DNA of 64,000 bases, from NCBI RefSeq assembly GCF_008831285.2, contig NC_045142.1:21207354-21271353 (forward strand), given 5' to 3'. Each line of letters starts with the position of its first letter. Position 1 is the first letter of the stretch. The notes beneath the pieces were generated by a model. It saw only the letters and a program-made list of their open reading frames with translations, made no database searches and was not told where the DNA came from. The stretch is from Nymphaea colorata (lineage: Eukaryota; Streptophyta; Magnoliopsida; Nymphaeales; Nymphaeaceae). Both the position numbers and the translations under genes were made by a program. Below, piece by piece: positions 1 to 11,128 of this stretch.

Positions 1-1308
1 TAGTCCATCAACCACGATATTTCAATGACATCAGAAGATTGCTAATGGGTGGGTGGTCTGATATTTATTCGCTACCAGGGGCAACCACATTTCAACTCCT
101 TTGTCTCAAAATACGTGGACCATTCCCTCCTTCTGAGTCTTCTTTGAAAACTCCCAACATCCACTATTGGCGATCATGCTCTAAATGTCCCCCCCTAACC
201 TGATCCATTCTATCTTCCTCGTGCATTCCAAAAGTGGAATGCTTCATCCACTTCACTGGTTTGTGAGCAGCAGAGTATTCATCAAAGGAAGTGTAGCATT
301 GTATTAGTTTAGATAAAACTTTATCCATCAAAGGAAGTGTAGCATTGCATTAGTTTAGATAAAACTTTATTCATCAAAGGAAGTGTAGCATTGCATTAGT
401 TTAGATAAACTTTATGGTTTCAAACATCATGCATAGCATATTTAGCTTAAATCTTTATATTTTTTTATTATTGTGGAGAATTTCGATTTATGATTGTTGT
501 TTTTATTGAAAAAGGGTGACCTCTCTCTTTGACTGTGATAGATGTCATGATAAATGGGAAACCGGGACAGAAACATGACATCTTATTTGGAGAGGGTAAG
601 AAATTCTATGTTCCCTTGATAATAAAGGAAAGGCTAAGATAATTCTCTCCCTGAACTGTGATTCTAAAAGAGCCCTAATTTTTTATCATGCTGGGTATAA
701 AGAAAAGCTCACAAACTAAAATAAGAGCGTGTTCTGTTTCCATCAAAGCCACCAAGGAGGTTTGAGTTTTTTTTATTCTAGCCCTTTTCTTGTCTTGATC
801 GTCTGTAGAAAAATTAGGAGCACACATGCAAGATATCAAATGAGGTTTTCCTAGAGAAAAAAAAATGACGCAGCTTCTTCCACAATTGCCATGGAAGAGG
901 ACACCCCTATCCAACACCGAAAGTAGAGAGAGCTTTGTATAAAGCCATCATCTGTTCAGAGCAAGTACGGCTGGTTGTCAATTTCTGCTAGATGTTCTTC
1001 AACAAAGAATAAAATATTGGCTCTTCTAAGTATAAAACCTGATGCAGTTCTGTGCAAAGCTGGTGTCCTGAGCTCCCTATGCCTGAGATATTGCATGGTT
1101 TGCAGGTAGGCTTTCATGCATGTTATACAGTTCAGAGTCATGTGCTTGTTGATTTTTATGGAGATTATGGCCTGGCAGCACTCTGCAGGTTGACTGGCAT
1201 GTCGTGACAGGTACTCCAGGCTCTAGCAGCTCTCATCATGACACCTCCAATCATCCACATAACCCAGGTATGAATTCACCCTTGCATCGACCTCCCAAAA
1301 TGGAGTTT
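1..1308. other. Intergenic DNA, no supported gene
   Basis: I see no supported gene here. Short open frames exist on the minus strand but none shows a recognisable domain or repeated conservation. The stretch holds one small tandem repeat (annotated separately) and ordinary AT-rich sequence. Its right edge at about 1308 is where sequence shared with the second family X LTR block begins, so 1-1308 is probably the flank of that element or an unrelated neighbour. Confidence 0.6.
281..418. repeat. 46 bp tandem repeat, three copies
   Basis: A unit starting ATCAAAGGAAGTGTAGCATT begins at 281, 327 and 373, giving a constant 46 bp period. The copies differ by only a few bases and the third loses one A in an A-run. 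It has the look of a young local tandem duplication with no coding potential. Confidence 0.9.
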
Positions 1309-1704
1309 TACCTCTCGGCATAGCAGAGTTTAGTTGTGGGGGTCGTTTCATAGAACCGGGTTGGGGAGGCATCTCGGTTTGAAGAAGTGAGTTAGAGTAA
1401 CGTATCAGCTTCAAGAACCGGGTCGGGGAGCAACTCAGTTTCAAGAACCAAGTTGGGGAGACATCTCGGTTCGAGTTGAGGAGCCTCTCGATTTCAAGAA
1501 CCAGGTTGGAGACTGTTCCAGTCTAGGGTTCGGGTCAAGAATCGGGTCTACTGGACTGATGCAGAAGATCACTATAAATAAAGGAATTGTGGGGGTCTTT
1601 TGGGTTATCGATGAACTAGGGATTTCCTCTGGTGAGGGTTGCTCTAACAGGGTTATGGCAGTGTGTCTGGGTGAGTGTTTTCTCATAGCAGGTGGTGGCT
1701 AAAA
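1309..1704 (+). repeat. LTR-like block of family X, upstream copy
   Basis: Sequence shared with 11809-12401 begins at CCTCTCGGCATAG and runs to the primer binding site. It contains a degenerate minisatellite of roughly 30-32 bp (core TTCAAGAACCGGGTTGGGGAG, about 1345-1510), then a TATA-like ACTATAAATA at 1571-1580, then a stretch ending just before TGGTATCAGAGC. That order (enhancer-like repeats, TATA, short leader, primer site) is what is expected of a retrotransposon LTR. I could not find a clear 5' TG terminus, so the left boundary is the edge of homology, not a proven LTR end. Confidence 0.6.
1571..1580 (+). promoter_or_regulatory. TATA-like box in family X LTR
   Basis: ACTATAAATA lies about 135 bp upstream of the primer binding site and is preserved at 12064 and 12251 in the second copy, consistent with the LTR core promoter. 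Confidence 0.5.
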
Positions 1705-2213
1705 TGGTATCAGAGCTGGTCGTCTTCTTCACCAAACCAAACCACCTCTTCACATTGTCTGTTGATGAGGATGAGGATCCTGCAGTTCTTGAATCCTTCT
1801 GCAAGCAATTGGAGGAAGAGAACCAAATGATGGACAAGCTCACGGAGGTGATGGAAAGGAAGGTTGGGAAGATCGATCATTCCCGAGAATCCATGCATAA
1901 GAGATTGGGAATGATAATGGCACAGCAAAAGGCTTTCAAAGACCTGCTGGAACAATTGCTTAACAACTTAGATGGTAAGGTGATCAGAACTGAGAACATT
2001 CTAGAGTTGTCATACAAGGATGGAGAACAAATTGCAAAGGTAGTGTCCGCCTCTCAAGACGAAGAGACGGTTAAGGTCTGTCACCAACTCGTTTTTTATG
2101 GTAGCAACAATAATTTCCCTTGCGTTGAGGTCATGAAGCAAGAGATTGCAGGAAGTGAAGAGAACCTACAAGAAAATGGCCATACAATCGTTAATGTTGA
2201 TGAAAAAGAATGA
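1704..2213 (+). CDS. Family X coiled-coil ORF, copy 1
   Basis: I do not recognise this protein. From the first ATG it gives about 169 residues; the open frame extends a few codons further upstream without an ATG. The N-terminal part (MVSELVVFFTKPNHLFTL) precedes an acidic stretch (DEDEDPAVLESF), then a long charged heptad-rich segment with many Glu, Lys, Met and Leu that should form a coiled coil. There is no zinc knuckle, protease or signal peptide. The same frame is kept at 12401-12922 and 48072-48473, and the one length difference (one Asn codon) is in frame, so it was probably translated in the recent past. Its position directly behind the primer site suggests a gag-like role for a non-autonomous LTR element. 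A captured host fragment is the alternative. Confidence 0.55.
   Translation: MVSELVVFFTKPNHLFTLSVDEDEDPAVLESFCKQLEEENQMMDKLTEVMERKVGKIDHSRESMHKRLGMIMAQQKAFKDLLEQLLNNLDGKVIRTENILELSYKDGEQIAKVVSASQDEETVKVCHQLVFYGSNNNFPCVEVMKQEIAGSEENLQENGHTIVNVDEKE
1705..1717 (+). other. Primer binding site, initiator tRNA-Met type
   Basis: TGGTATCAGAGCT matches the 3' end complement of plant initiator methionine tRNA, the usual primer of copia and many gypsy elements. The family X open frame has its first ATG (1704-1706) overlapping this site. Confidence 0.8.
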
Positions 2214-2218
2214 GCCAG

Positions 2219-2427
2219 ATTTTATGAAATCTTGGATGTTCATTCATATTTCATGTCGATTCAAGTTGGAAATAGAAATAGTTGGAATTGGGAAGCACCA
2301 TTTAGGCCATGGGGGCACATTCGTTCGATCACCCAAGAAAGGCACCATTGCCCGATTACCAATAGTCAAACGGCATGGTACACATAATTCTTCTTATGTT
2401 TATGTCGAGTTATCGACAGAGCACTAA
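2219..2427 (+). pseudogene. Family X second ORF fragment, copy 1
   Basis: A second frame following the coiled-coil ORF encodes a short basic, Gly/His/Lys-rich segment with the core GKHHLGHGGTFVRSPKKGTI and then THNSSYVYVEL before a stop. The same core is present at 12903-13265, where it stays open for another 46 codons, and at 48470-48673. In this copy a stop follows STEH, so it is shortened relative to the 12.9 kb copy. I do not recognise the domain. It may be the C-terminal part of the coiled-coil protein displaced by a frameshift. Confidence 0.4.
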
Positions 2428-5178
2428 GTCGCTTTGCTGGAGGCCTCACATGCGAATGGAAGGAGTGCAAAGCAGCCATGGAACCCGCCGTGGGGGAATG
2501 GCATGAATAGTCAGGTGATCAAGGAGGAGACGAGGCTGGCGACTCAAAGCAAGATGTAGGGACGGGAGGGAACGAAGATAATAACAGGCACCACTATTTG
2601 ATATTACAGTTGGTGACCTTTTTCCCTTGGTGAATTGCAATCATGTTCCAAAAGGGGGCAAGTTCAACGTTGGGCATTCTCTTACCAATGGCAAGTCTAT
2701 GAGAATCAGGGAAAGCCTCATAAAATTCCGAAGGGTCCTTCGAGATCCGATTGCAAGGGTTTTGAGGGATATCAGACCATTGGGGATGAAATCATAGGCC
2801 GATTACAAGGAGAGTGGGAGAGGTTACATACCAGTGCCTCAGTTCTTGGAGCCAGAAATTGTCACTCCCAACCTTGACTGGGTTACAAGTTTGACTACTT
2901 GGAGGAGAAGGATAAAATCATGGTTGGTATGGAAGTTCCTTACTCAAAAATTGATAGGGAGAAGGTCCTAGTGGCCTGCAAGACGGTACAAGGAGAGCAC
3001 ACCTTCGATGGTAAAGAATGCATATATACTGATATGGAGGACCACTCTTAAGCTGTGGTGAACCAGGCAGCGGGCTTAGAACAGTTTTAAAATTCCGACA
3101 TTACCTCTGAAGTTTGGATCAATTAGTAAATTCCCCAAATTGGTAAGTGAAAATGTTGATTTGCACGTGCTGAAATACCAAGGAAACCCATCATCGATTT
3201 ACACAAGTACTAAAGCAGAGAAATCGTTTCTGTCTTTGAGAAAGAAAGGTTAGTTCAAATCCTTGTTAAATATAGAAACTGCTTTAGTTTTGATTGTGAA
3301 CAATGATTTTGAAGTAAAGCTTGTGGAATGTTCAATATTCAGCTATAGACAAGCTTGGCCATGATTGTACACATTCTACTTAGGAGAAGGATATGCTCTA
3401 GAAAAACATTTTTCCTTGTTGGTAACAATGATCAGTAATCACATATTGGAACCATGATACACCAATGTCCGACATTTCTTGAATTTCTGTGCAAGAGACT
3501 GCTTTCATTAAAGAGAAATCTATGTGTTTCCTCATTGATTTTAATGATCATTAATCACATATGGGAAGCTTGAGAGATCATTTCCCCTCATTTCTCATGA
3601 ATTTCTGTGCAATGTTCAGCCTTCTTACAGACAAAAAGCACATTGTATCTCATAAAACCACAATCACATACAGAAACCTTGAGAGTGAATTTTCTAACTT
3701 TTCGTGTGTACTCCTCAAGACATTGTTGTGTAATGCAAACTTCGTATCACTGTCTCTCTCTCTCACTCAATCTATGGAAAGTTGTAGACTGCGTTCATTG
3801 GACACTGATGTATGTATTTATGAATCCATGATGCAATTCCTTTCATTTATGCAAATTGTCTAGACATGTCATAATAGGTCTCCAGTTGTAAACTGAGTGT
3901 AAAATTTTTGTCAAAGCTTTATAAAAGGTGTTTTGTTTGCTAGATTCCCATTCATGTTCGTTCATTAATGATACGATTTGTCTATTATCTTGTTTTATCG
4001 ATTTTATATTGTCTGATAGAATACTGATACTAGTTTAGCCTTGCTCTCTCAAAAGTAGAGATATTAGGCGTTTGATGTTATTGGTTTGATGACTACCATG
4101 GTAATTGTATGACATTTTAATCTGCTCTTCTACACTTAGTGAATTGGTACATTGTCTTATCAGTATGGGTTGCAAGCAAATAGCATGTCCAACACAGGTG
4201 AGTAGATTTGTTATCCATGATGCCAAGCCTTTAAAGCTAATGAAGGGTAATACTGACATCATGTTAAGCATGAATATACATCTCATACTTGCTAAGGTCA
4301 TTCAAATCATACTCATACAATGAGACAGTCAAGAATGTTGAAGAAGGGGAAAGATGGTAACATACTGATAATTCATACGACCACAAAATTTTGATCAATT
4401 GTAGGCAATTCGAAGGAGTAGATACAAATGATTAGAAAAAGTAGACCATAGGCGTAAGAGATCATGTTGACCAATGGATATCATTTGAAGGATTTTAAGT
4501 GGTTAAGTGTTGTTAGAAAAGCCTTGTATGAGAGAGAGAGAGAGTGTGTGTATGTATATATATATATATATATAATAAATAAATAAATAAATATACGTAT
4601 ACATATATAGTAAATAAATAAATATATGGGCAGTCATTGGCCGCATGCAGTGAGTCGAGTGGCTGATACGACTGATGAGGGATGGGGGTACATCATGTTG
4701 CCCGCCCCACTCTCCCTCATTTGTTTGTATTTAGCTGAAGGCCTCGGCAGAAATCGATCGTCGATTGTGGCCTTTTTCACAAGAAATTGCCTAATCAAAA
4801 CCGGGTCACTTTGAAACCTTGCAGTTTTTTGGACCTGCTTATTTCCCACGGGATACAGATCCTAATTTATTGGATAAAGGTTTTGGAAAGCATTGATGAC
4901 TATTGGGTCTGTAAACACATTAAATTGAGTATTTGGATGTTAATTGGTGGGCACCGGATCCACCAATTTACCATGTACGTACAATTAAAGGGACTGGAAT
5001 ATTCTAATATGAACGTCCTTTTTAATCTGCAGTTGGACTATTTGTTATTCATTAATGGAAAGCAAGAAAATTAAGGAATTCCGTGATAACGGGAAATCGA
5101 AATTAATTCCCAAGAAGGAAGCCTTTCGGCCTCATTCAGGTATTCAACGTCTGTCTCTCTCTCTCACCAAGAAATTGT
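2428..5178. repeat. Family X interior, no supported gene
   Basis: This stretch is closely repeated at 48674-51441, with about one to three differences per 60 bases in the lines I compared. Small open frames on both strands (for example around 3561-3863 and 4035-4323) are also present in the second copy but show no domain or start context, so they are not called. An imperfect direct repeat of about 115 bp (around 3427 and 3542, sharing the GAATTTCTGTGCAA core) lies inside. It holds no pol-like motif. Confidence 0.7.
4534..4627. repeat. Compound microsatellite (GA)n(GT)n(TA)n(AAAT)n
   Basis: Runs of GAGAGA, GTGTGT, TATATA and AAATAAAT follow one another. The corresponding block in the second copy (about 50800-50890) differs in repeat number, as expected of replication slippage after duplication. 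Confidence 0.9.
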
Positions 5179-5487
5179 TTGCTTTCCCTAACATTTAAAC
5201 CCAGACGAACTTCTAAACTCCATCCCACACACTTTCCCTTTCCTCTCGATGGAACCTCTCAGCCGCAGGCTCTTCCCCTGCGTCTCCCCTCTTCTTCTTC
5301 AACTTCTTTCCCTGTCCTCTCGGTGAAACATCTCAGCCGCAGGCTCTTCCCCTGCATCTCCCCTCTTCTTCTTCAACTGCCATGCAACCCGTCTCCCTCC
5401 GAGCTCCTGCTCTTCTTCAAGGTATGCACTAAACCTTCTTTCTCCACCCCCTCTCCCTTTTTGTCGCTCAATCCAGGTTCTGAGTAG
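5179..5487 (+). pseudogene. Exon-like fragment with splice-like borders in family X interior
   Basis: A C/T-rich leader is followed by a Ser/Pro/Leu-rich open frame of 102 codons, conserved at 51442-51750. It holds a 74 bp internal tandem duplication (AGCCGCAGGCTCTTCCCCTG at 5261 and 5335). CTTCAAG|GTATGCAC near 5420 resembles a plant splice donor and CTCAATCCAG|G near 5476 an acceptor. An ATGCAACCCGTC start lies just before the donor. The arrangement looks like a 5' UTR and first exon of a plant gene carried by the repeat. No protein family is recognisable, so the gene-capture reading is inference. Confidence 0.35.
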
Positions 5488-6812
5488 GCCATGGCCGAGA
5501 CAAAATGCCTTTCTCTGCTTAGATACTCATTCTTTGTCTCTGATTTACAGCCCTGACCTGCGGAAAGAAGGTGGTCCAGCCCTAATCGCTGGTGGGTGTT
5601 CTCATATGAGGTCGTTTCTGAAACATCTATGTTAACCTGTTCTCTCTCTCTCTGGCTAAGGCTCTGCATCTACCATGGCCGACACAGCTCTTGTATGTTA
5701 TCTTTTCCTGTCTCTCTCACTGATTTGTTGTCTTCGTTGTGCTAGTCCTCAAGTTGTTTCCTGAAATTTTTGTGTTTATGTATACCTTATTTTTGGTATG
5801 CTTCAACAGCACTTTTTTGTATTTCATTCACATTGGAGTACATTAAGTCTGTTATTAGCTTTCATAAGTAATTCTTAGGCAATTTAATTCTTTAACTTCC
5901 CTTTTTTCATGTTATTCTTTGAGGCGTCTGAGGAGAAGCAGAATTATTTAAATTAGTATTGATTTTTTTTTTGTAGTTGTCAAAGTGAGTGAACATATAT
6001 GTATGTAATCATCATGTGATCATCGATTGCTTTCCAATCCAGTATGATATTTGTATTTCTGTATGCATTCATTCATTCATATGTAATCATCATGTGTTCT
6101 TCTGCATTGTAATGCCAAGGGATTGGTTAAATGAGTCTTGGTATGTGGCATAAGTAAATGAAAATGCTTACTGTGGTGGACATGCTTTTCATATGTTGCT
6201 ATGAAACACTAAATATCTTTTACTGTAGATGACATCTACTATGTTAGGAAGTCAGCAGTATGTATTTTTTTTGCTTTGTGTAATCTCTTATTTTTTATTT
6301 TTCTTATCTTTGTGGTCTTTTATTTTATTTTCTTTTCTTTTCTTTTTCTGCTTTACCAGCTGAATATCTTAGCTGTAGAGAGCCAAGGACTCTGCATGGG
6401 CTATGTTTCAAGTTGTTGGAGATCCCAACAGCTCATGTTGTTTTCTGTTTGTTGGTCGATCAAGTTCTTAAAAAACTATTTGTGAGGTTCTTAACAAATT
6501 AATTTGCGATTCAGAAGTGTCATAGATTTTCCTATTTGTGAGATATTTAGTTTGTTCACATGGTATCATAGCTTGGGTATGTGTGATTTGTTTTGTTCGC
6601 CAAGTTGGGGCTTCTTTCTCAAAGAGAAAATGAGATAGTTTGCTGCTATAAATTTTACTGATTGATTCTGAATTAGTTGTTGACTTATTTGATGATCTGC
6701 GTCAGTACCAATTGCTGTGACAATTAGAAGACATGTTGTATATGTTACGGTTTTTGACAACAAGCAGATTGAATCTTGCTGCTGCTGATTAGGTTGAGAG
6801 GATTGAGCTGTC
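5488..6812. other. 1.3 kb block present only in the upstream family X copy
   Basis: In the copy at 48-55.8 kb the sequence goes directly from TTCTGAGTAG (51742-51751) to GTCATGTTTTTC, which here lie on either side of this block. It contains two ATGGCCGA starts in good plant context (5491 and 5676), the second followed by CTT|GTATGTTATC that looks like a splice donor, and a degraded primer-site-like motif at 6561. Whether the block was gained here or lost in the other copy cannot be decided from the window. Confidence 0.6.
6561..6573 (+). other. Degraded primer-binding-site-like motif
   Basis: TGGTATCATAGCT differs from the initiator-tRNA primer site by one base and is directly preceded by ...TTCACA, as an LTR end would be, and followed by TGGGT. 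It may mark the 5' LTR/interior border of an old copia insertion within the 1.3 kb copy-specific block. No flanking LTR start or gag was found. Confidence 0.35.
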
Positions 6813-9800
6813 ATGTTTTTCATTTCTAGTGTGTTATATCTCTTCAATAATCTGAGTTGATTTATTTTATATGAAATGGAAGGCAAAGAGTACCTTTCCC
6901 TCCTACCATTCCTCAAAGTTACACCTAGATTATTGTTAAAGTTCTTTTTAGAGTCAGTTTGAGTCTTTCTGTAATATTAGAAAGTGGACTAGGGACTACT
7001 TATTATTTTCAAATATTTTAGTGGACTGAAATTGTAAATATGTAGTCTTTACCCTAATCTCTTTTAACCTGAGATTAGGGTTACGGGATCAATAAGAAAA
7101 ACAACTCTCTCTCTCTGATTTCAACTTTCGCGTCAGCTTTGAAAGTGGTGTTTTAATTGGGTAGTGGAGTTGGAATTAACCTTTTCTCTTAGTCATTTTT
7201 TCCCTTTTTCTCAAGGAACCCTTACAATAGGAGAAGTCTAAGGAATTCATCTTGTTATGAACCCTTCCATCACAAAGCCCTATGTTTACAGGGTGAGTTC
7301 AAGGGGAGTGCTTTCTTGCTATGTTTAGTTTGCAAAAACCATCCTAGTCATTTCTCTTCTTCCAACCAAAGGTCACTTGGTTTTATAAACGTACTCTTCT
7401 CGAAGGAAAAGGGAAAACAATCTAGGTAATATATCACTTGACGTCAAGAAGTTTTAATAAACCAACTATTTTTGAAAAGGAATTTTTCTGCATGACGATG
7501 TACCTTCGATTTGTCTTAGGTATTCCTTTGAGGGTCAAGGAGGAAGTTTTAAGACCTTGCTATTAGTCAATTGAAGGAGAAGACTTGAAAGATTCTTTGT
7601 GTCAGCTATGAAGATGGGTTAAGTGATGTCGAGGAGCTCAAGGATTAGGAAATGTTATTCGCCTTTGCAATCAAACATCTGCAAGAATCAAACATGAAAG
7701 TGCGAAGAGGTGGAAGCCTGAGTGTTCTTTGAAACCTTGGCAAGTAGCAAAATGAGTGTTGAGAGATGTGCTCAGGGTGAGTGTAGTTGTTCCTCTGGGT
7801 TAGTAATCGAGAGTACTGGGTATGCATAAAGGTGACTTATGTGTATTCCACGAAGATAACAACCTATGAACATTTTGTCTCGTTGAAACTCATAAGTTGA
7901 AGTGGGTATGACACGTGACAAAGCTACACAAAACCATCAAAGAGATGGCGTTCTGTAGTTGCCTTTGGGGTGGTGAGGTATTCCCCTCAAAGGTGAAGGC
8001 CGGCCTAAAAAGAAAAATTGAAATGACAAAGAAGACGAGCAAAAAAAAAGCAAGAAAAAGCAAAAGAAAATCAATGACAAAAGAAAACAAGAAAGAAAAA
8101 GTGTCTGCCAAGGGATGTAGGACATGAAAGCAGGGATGCAGGACATGAAAGCTGAAGTCTTTAGCATTGACTGCAGATCCTTTGTGTATGAATGATTCGC
8201 GGTTAATATCTACTCCTTTTTTTTGGTTTCCTATGAAGCAGATAACAATTTCTTTATGCTCACACCTTGAAAATGGAAAGAAATCCCTTCATGAGATTTG
8301 ATAGCATGGGTGCAATTCCCAATCCTAATACTTCATCGAATGCTTCAGGTAAAAGAAGGTTGTCTTTTCCACACAACATGCACTAAAAGCTTATGGGCAA
8401 GACTTTGAAAATAACAAGCCATTTCAAAGTTCAATTCTTTGCAAAGAAAGCTTGACGTCTTTTGCTATATTCCTGATTGATGAGTATACGAGGGAATACT
8501 AATTCTCTTTAGATCATTTTAGTTGAGGTTTGGTCTTATTGTTGAGTGTCAACCTGGTTTAGAGTCTTTAGACTTTGAGACCCATGTTCATTATTTTATT
8601 TATGGCCATGCTTATTTTGAGTCAGTTTTATGTAGTGCGTAAGTTGACTAGAGTACTTTTTGTGTATAGTCTAGCATGGTAGGGACATGGGTTAAAGTAT
8701 GTTGTGGTTCCATGCTTGTTTGAATCTTAATTATAGTAGTTCTGGTTTGATTGTTAACTGTCGTGTTCTTTTCATTGAGCATTTGATTCTGTTTAAAACC
8801 ATGTATCTAAGTTGCACATGTCCTAACCGAGGTATGGTTGAAGAACTGTGAATGTTGGAGTTGTTAAACCTTGGTATTGATTTCATTTGTTTGTTGGTCT
8901 TCCCTAGGATTGTCAGAAATTAGAGCATATGCTTCTTGATTGTTTTTCTAAAAGGCACGAACCAAGTTAGTTAGCTGAATTATTTTGCAAAAATATTAAT
9001 TCCTGATTTGTTTTTTCACTTTTTGCGTTTGATAGTTAAGATTCCCTGCATCTGCATCATAATTATATTTTCATCACTTGTTCACTGAACTTATGTATAT
9101 TTTTATGTTCTTAAGGTGCTACTGGTTTTGATAGTTTGGTTTTTAGTTTAAAATGGTTCAGATTTTTTAGTGATCTGTATACTTTGCCAAGTTGAATTAT
9201 CTAATAGATTCTTTTGATCAGTTTGGTTCCAAATTTTATAGAAGGTTAGTTTCTATACATTTGTTTTTCATGTTATTTCTGCCTTTCTGCCTTGTGTACT
9301 CGAGTGTTGCATGTTCATCTTCGTTGCAAGCATAATAGTCATCTTGCATGTTCGTATAGCTTATTGATTTTTCCATGTTTTTTACTGGGTTTTAAGATAT
9401 TTATTTCCTACAAATTGTCTTCAAGAACTACTATTCTGTTTCCAGTGGAAATGAGGTTATGGTTTCCATAGACATGCCTGACTGGCCCATCAAGATGCAG
9501 TTAGGGGAAGTTAAATTGATGGGTGCATCAAGAGCAAAATTGTTATATTGAATTTAGGCTTGGCTAATTTTTTACGTCATGCAACATCTTTGACTGTATA
9601 CACAATTGTCCTTTGTAATCTCTTCTCTTCTATTCATTGAGTTACTTTGCAGCTAACCGAATGCAAAGTGATAATCTTTTCTTCACTTATATTTTGCTCT
9701 ATATGTATGAATATTGAAATGTAGAATTGACCATTTGGATAAGAAGGTTATTTGCTTCCTCTTGTAAAGATGAATGAGATGGTTGCCCTTGATGTTTCGG

Positions 9801-9880
9801 ATTACAATTTTTATTTTTATTTTGTGAAAATACTATTTATTTCTGTTAAATATGTGAAGGAGAAATTTTGAAGTTCAATT
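6813..9880. repeat. Family X interior, no supported gene
   Basis: This is closely repeated at 51752-54660, and part of it (about 7735-8460) also occurs in a much older copy at 45138-45838. The only open frames are short. One of them (7915-8127, Lys-rich C-terminus) is an A-rich tract rather than a gene. A 21 bp tandem duplication (GGATGCAGGACATGAAAGC type, around 8115-8152) is specific to this copy. Confidence 0.7.
6934..7118 (+). mobile_element. Probable LTR remnant
   Basis: Relative to the second copy, about 185 bp here replaces about 45 bp (51877-51920). It starts TGTTAAAGTTC and ends in AATAAGAAAAACAACTCTCTC, a composition typical of the R/U5 end of plant copia LTRs. No terminal CA and no target duplication are visible, so it is a partial element or a gene-conversion scar. 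Confidence 0.35.
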
Positions 9881-11128
9881 CTAGTCATCAAATAGGCACG
9901 TTGACAAAGTGGGGGTGGGGGGGCAGGTGGTGTAGTGGGGGTGGAGGAAAAAACGACATAAAATCCCATCAAAATCCCATTGGCCGAAGAAACTCAAGAT
10001 GCCGATGTCGATCCTTCTCCAAGATCTAGGAGGAGGTTGTTGCCAATAGGGTTTAAATGTTAAATGCAAGATTTGGTTCCCGTCGGACAGTCAGCCCAGC
10101 TTAAAACTAGGTCAAGAGAGTACAAGTGAGTCTTCCCCAAGCCCGGTTTTGACCTACTACAAAACTAGAATGATAGGTAGGCTTATTACATCTGTAGCGT
10201 ACACTCCTCACTCAAACCATTCATTCATCATCATCCAAAGCATGCATACATTCCCTAGGCGGCCAAACCACACCCTTGACCCTAGGTAGGCTTAGTGATC
10301 CGGGAGTCGTGTCCTCAGCCCACGGCTTTAGAGGGACTGCAGCCAATCACTTTGCCCTTGGACGGCCTAAACAAATTGCACCCAACTCACAGTTCTATAG
10401 GGTGAACCGGAATATACCTCCCAAGGCCTTGCTTGGGGTCTCCACGTGCTCACTGGAGATGAGATTCCAGAAACTAGGATGTTGCTCTCCGGTATTCTGC
10501 TACCTTCAAGATCCGGACAGCAAGTTTTCATTGGCTAGAACAAGATATTTGAAAGAGATTATTCTACCAAGATGAATCTGCAAGAGAGGGAAGTAGATTG
10601 GGGGAAGTAGATCTAGTCGCCAAATTGATAGTTAACCCCAAGAATCAATGTTGTGTCGATTGGGGGAAGTAGTCGCCGATATCGCCCGATGGAAGCGGTT
10701 CCTTCCCTTCTTGGCATCAACTCCACGCATGGTCATGGTTGATGCCCACGGTTCCTTGCTGGAATTCAGTAACGAGAGCAAAAATTCAGCAAGTATCAAG
10801 ACTATGAAGTCAACAATCTATTAACTTCAAGGAGAGGAAAGCCTCCACCCATGAGACCAATTTAACCCTGGTCTTTTGTAGAGAAAGGGGGATGCAATCG
10901 CCGGTCGCCGGCAAGCGTTGAGGCTTCCCTCAAGGTTAAGCTCATTCTTCGCCTTTCACGACCTCTACTACTCCCACGAACCAGCCACGTTCCTCCTCAA
11001 TGGATGTATTGGAAGATGCAAGAGAATAGCAATCAAAGTCCAATTGGATAAATAAATGAGGCTTCACCTTCGAGTAACCCCTAGGAAAGTGACGTAGATA
11101 GGGGGATGCAAGCCTAGGCCTAAGCACG
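9881..11128. repeat. GC-richer 3' part of family X interior
   Basis: Base composition rises relative to the AT-rich interior upstream. The block starts with a G-rich run (GGGGGTGGGGGGGC) and is repeated at 54661-55777, but the downstream copy lacks about 143 bp (here about 10418-10565). Homology between the copies stops at AAGCACGCGTGTCTTC, where a copia LTR begins in the other copy. No gene is supported; the sequence has the feel of an untranslated 3' region or old LTR. Confidence 0.55.

Noticed and set aside
281-418. CRISPR-like spaced repeat
   Set aside because: The units are contiguous with no unique spacers, and the organism is a plant.
4660-4700. CTGATGAGGG motif recalling a hammerhead ribozyme core
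   Set aside because: No GAAA partner at the right distance and no surrounding stems, so not supported.
7915-8127. 70-codon Lys-rich frame conserved at 52714-52926
   Set aside because: It is an A-rich tract inside the family X interior. The older copy at 45.4 kb keeps only the A-rich composition and not the frame, so DNA similarity explains it.
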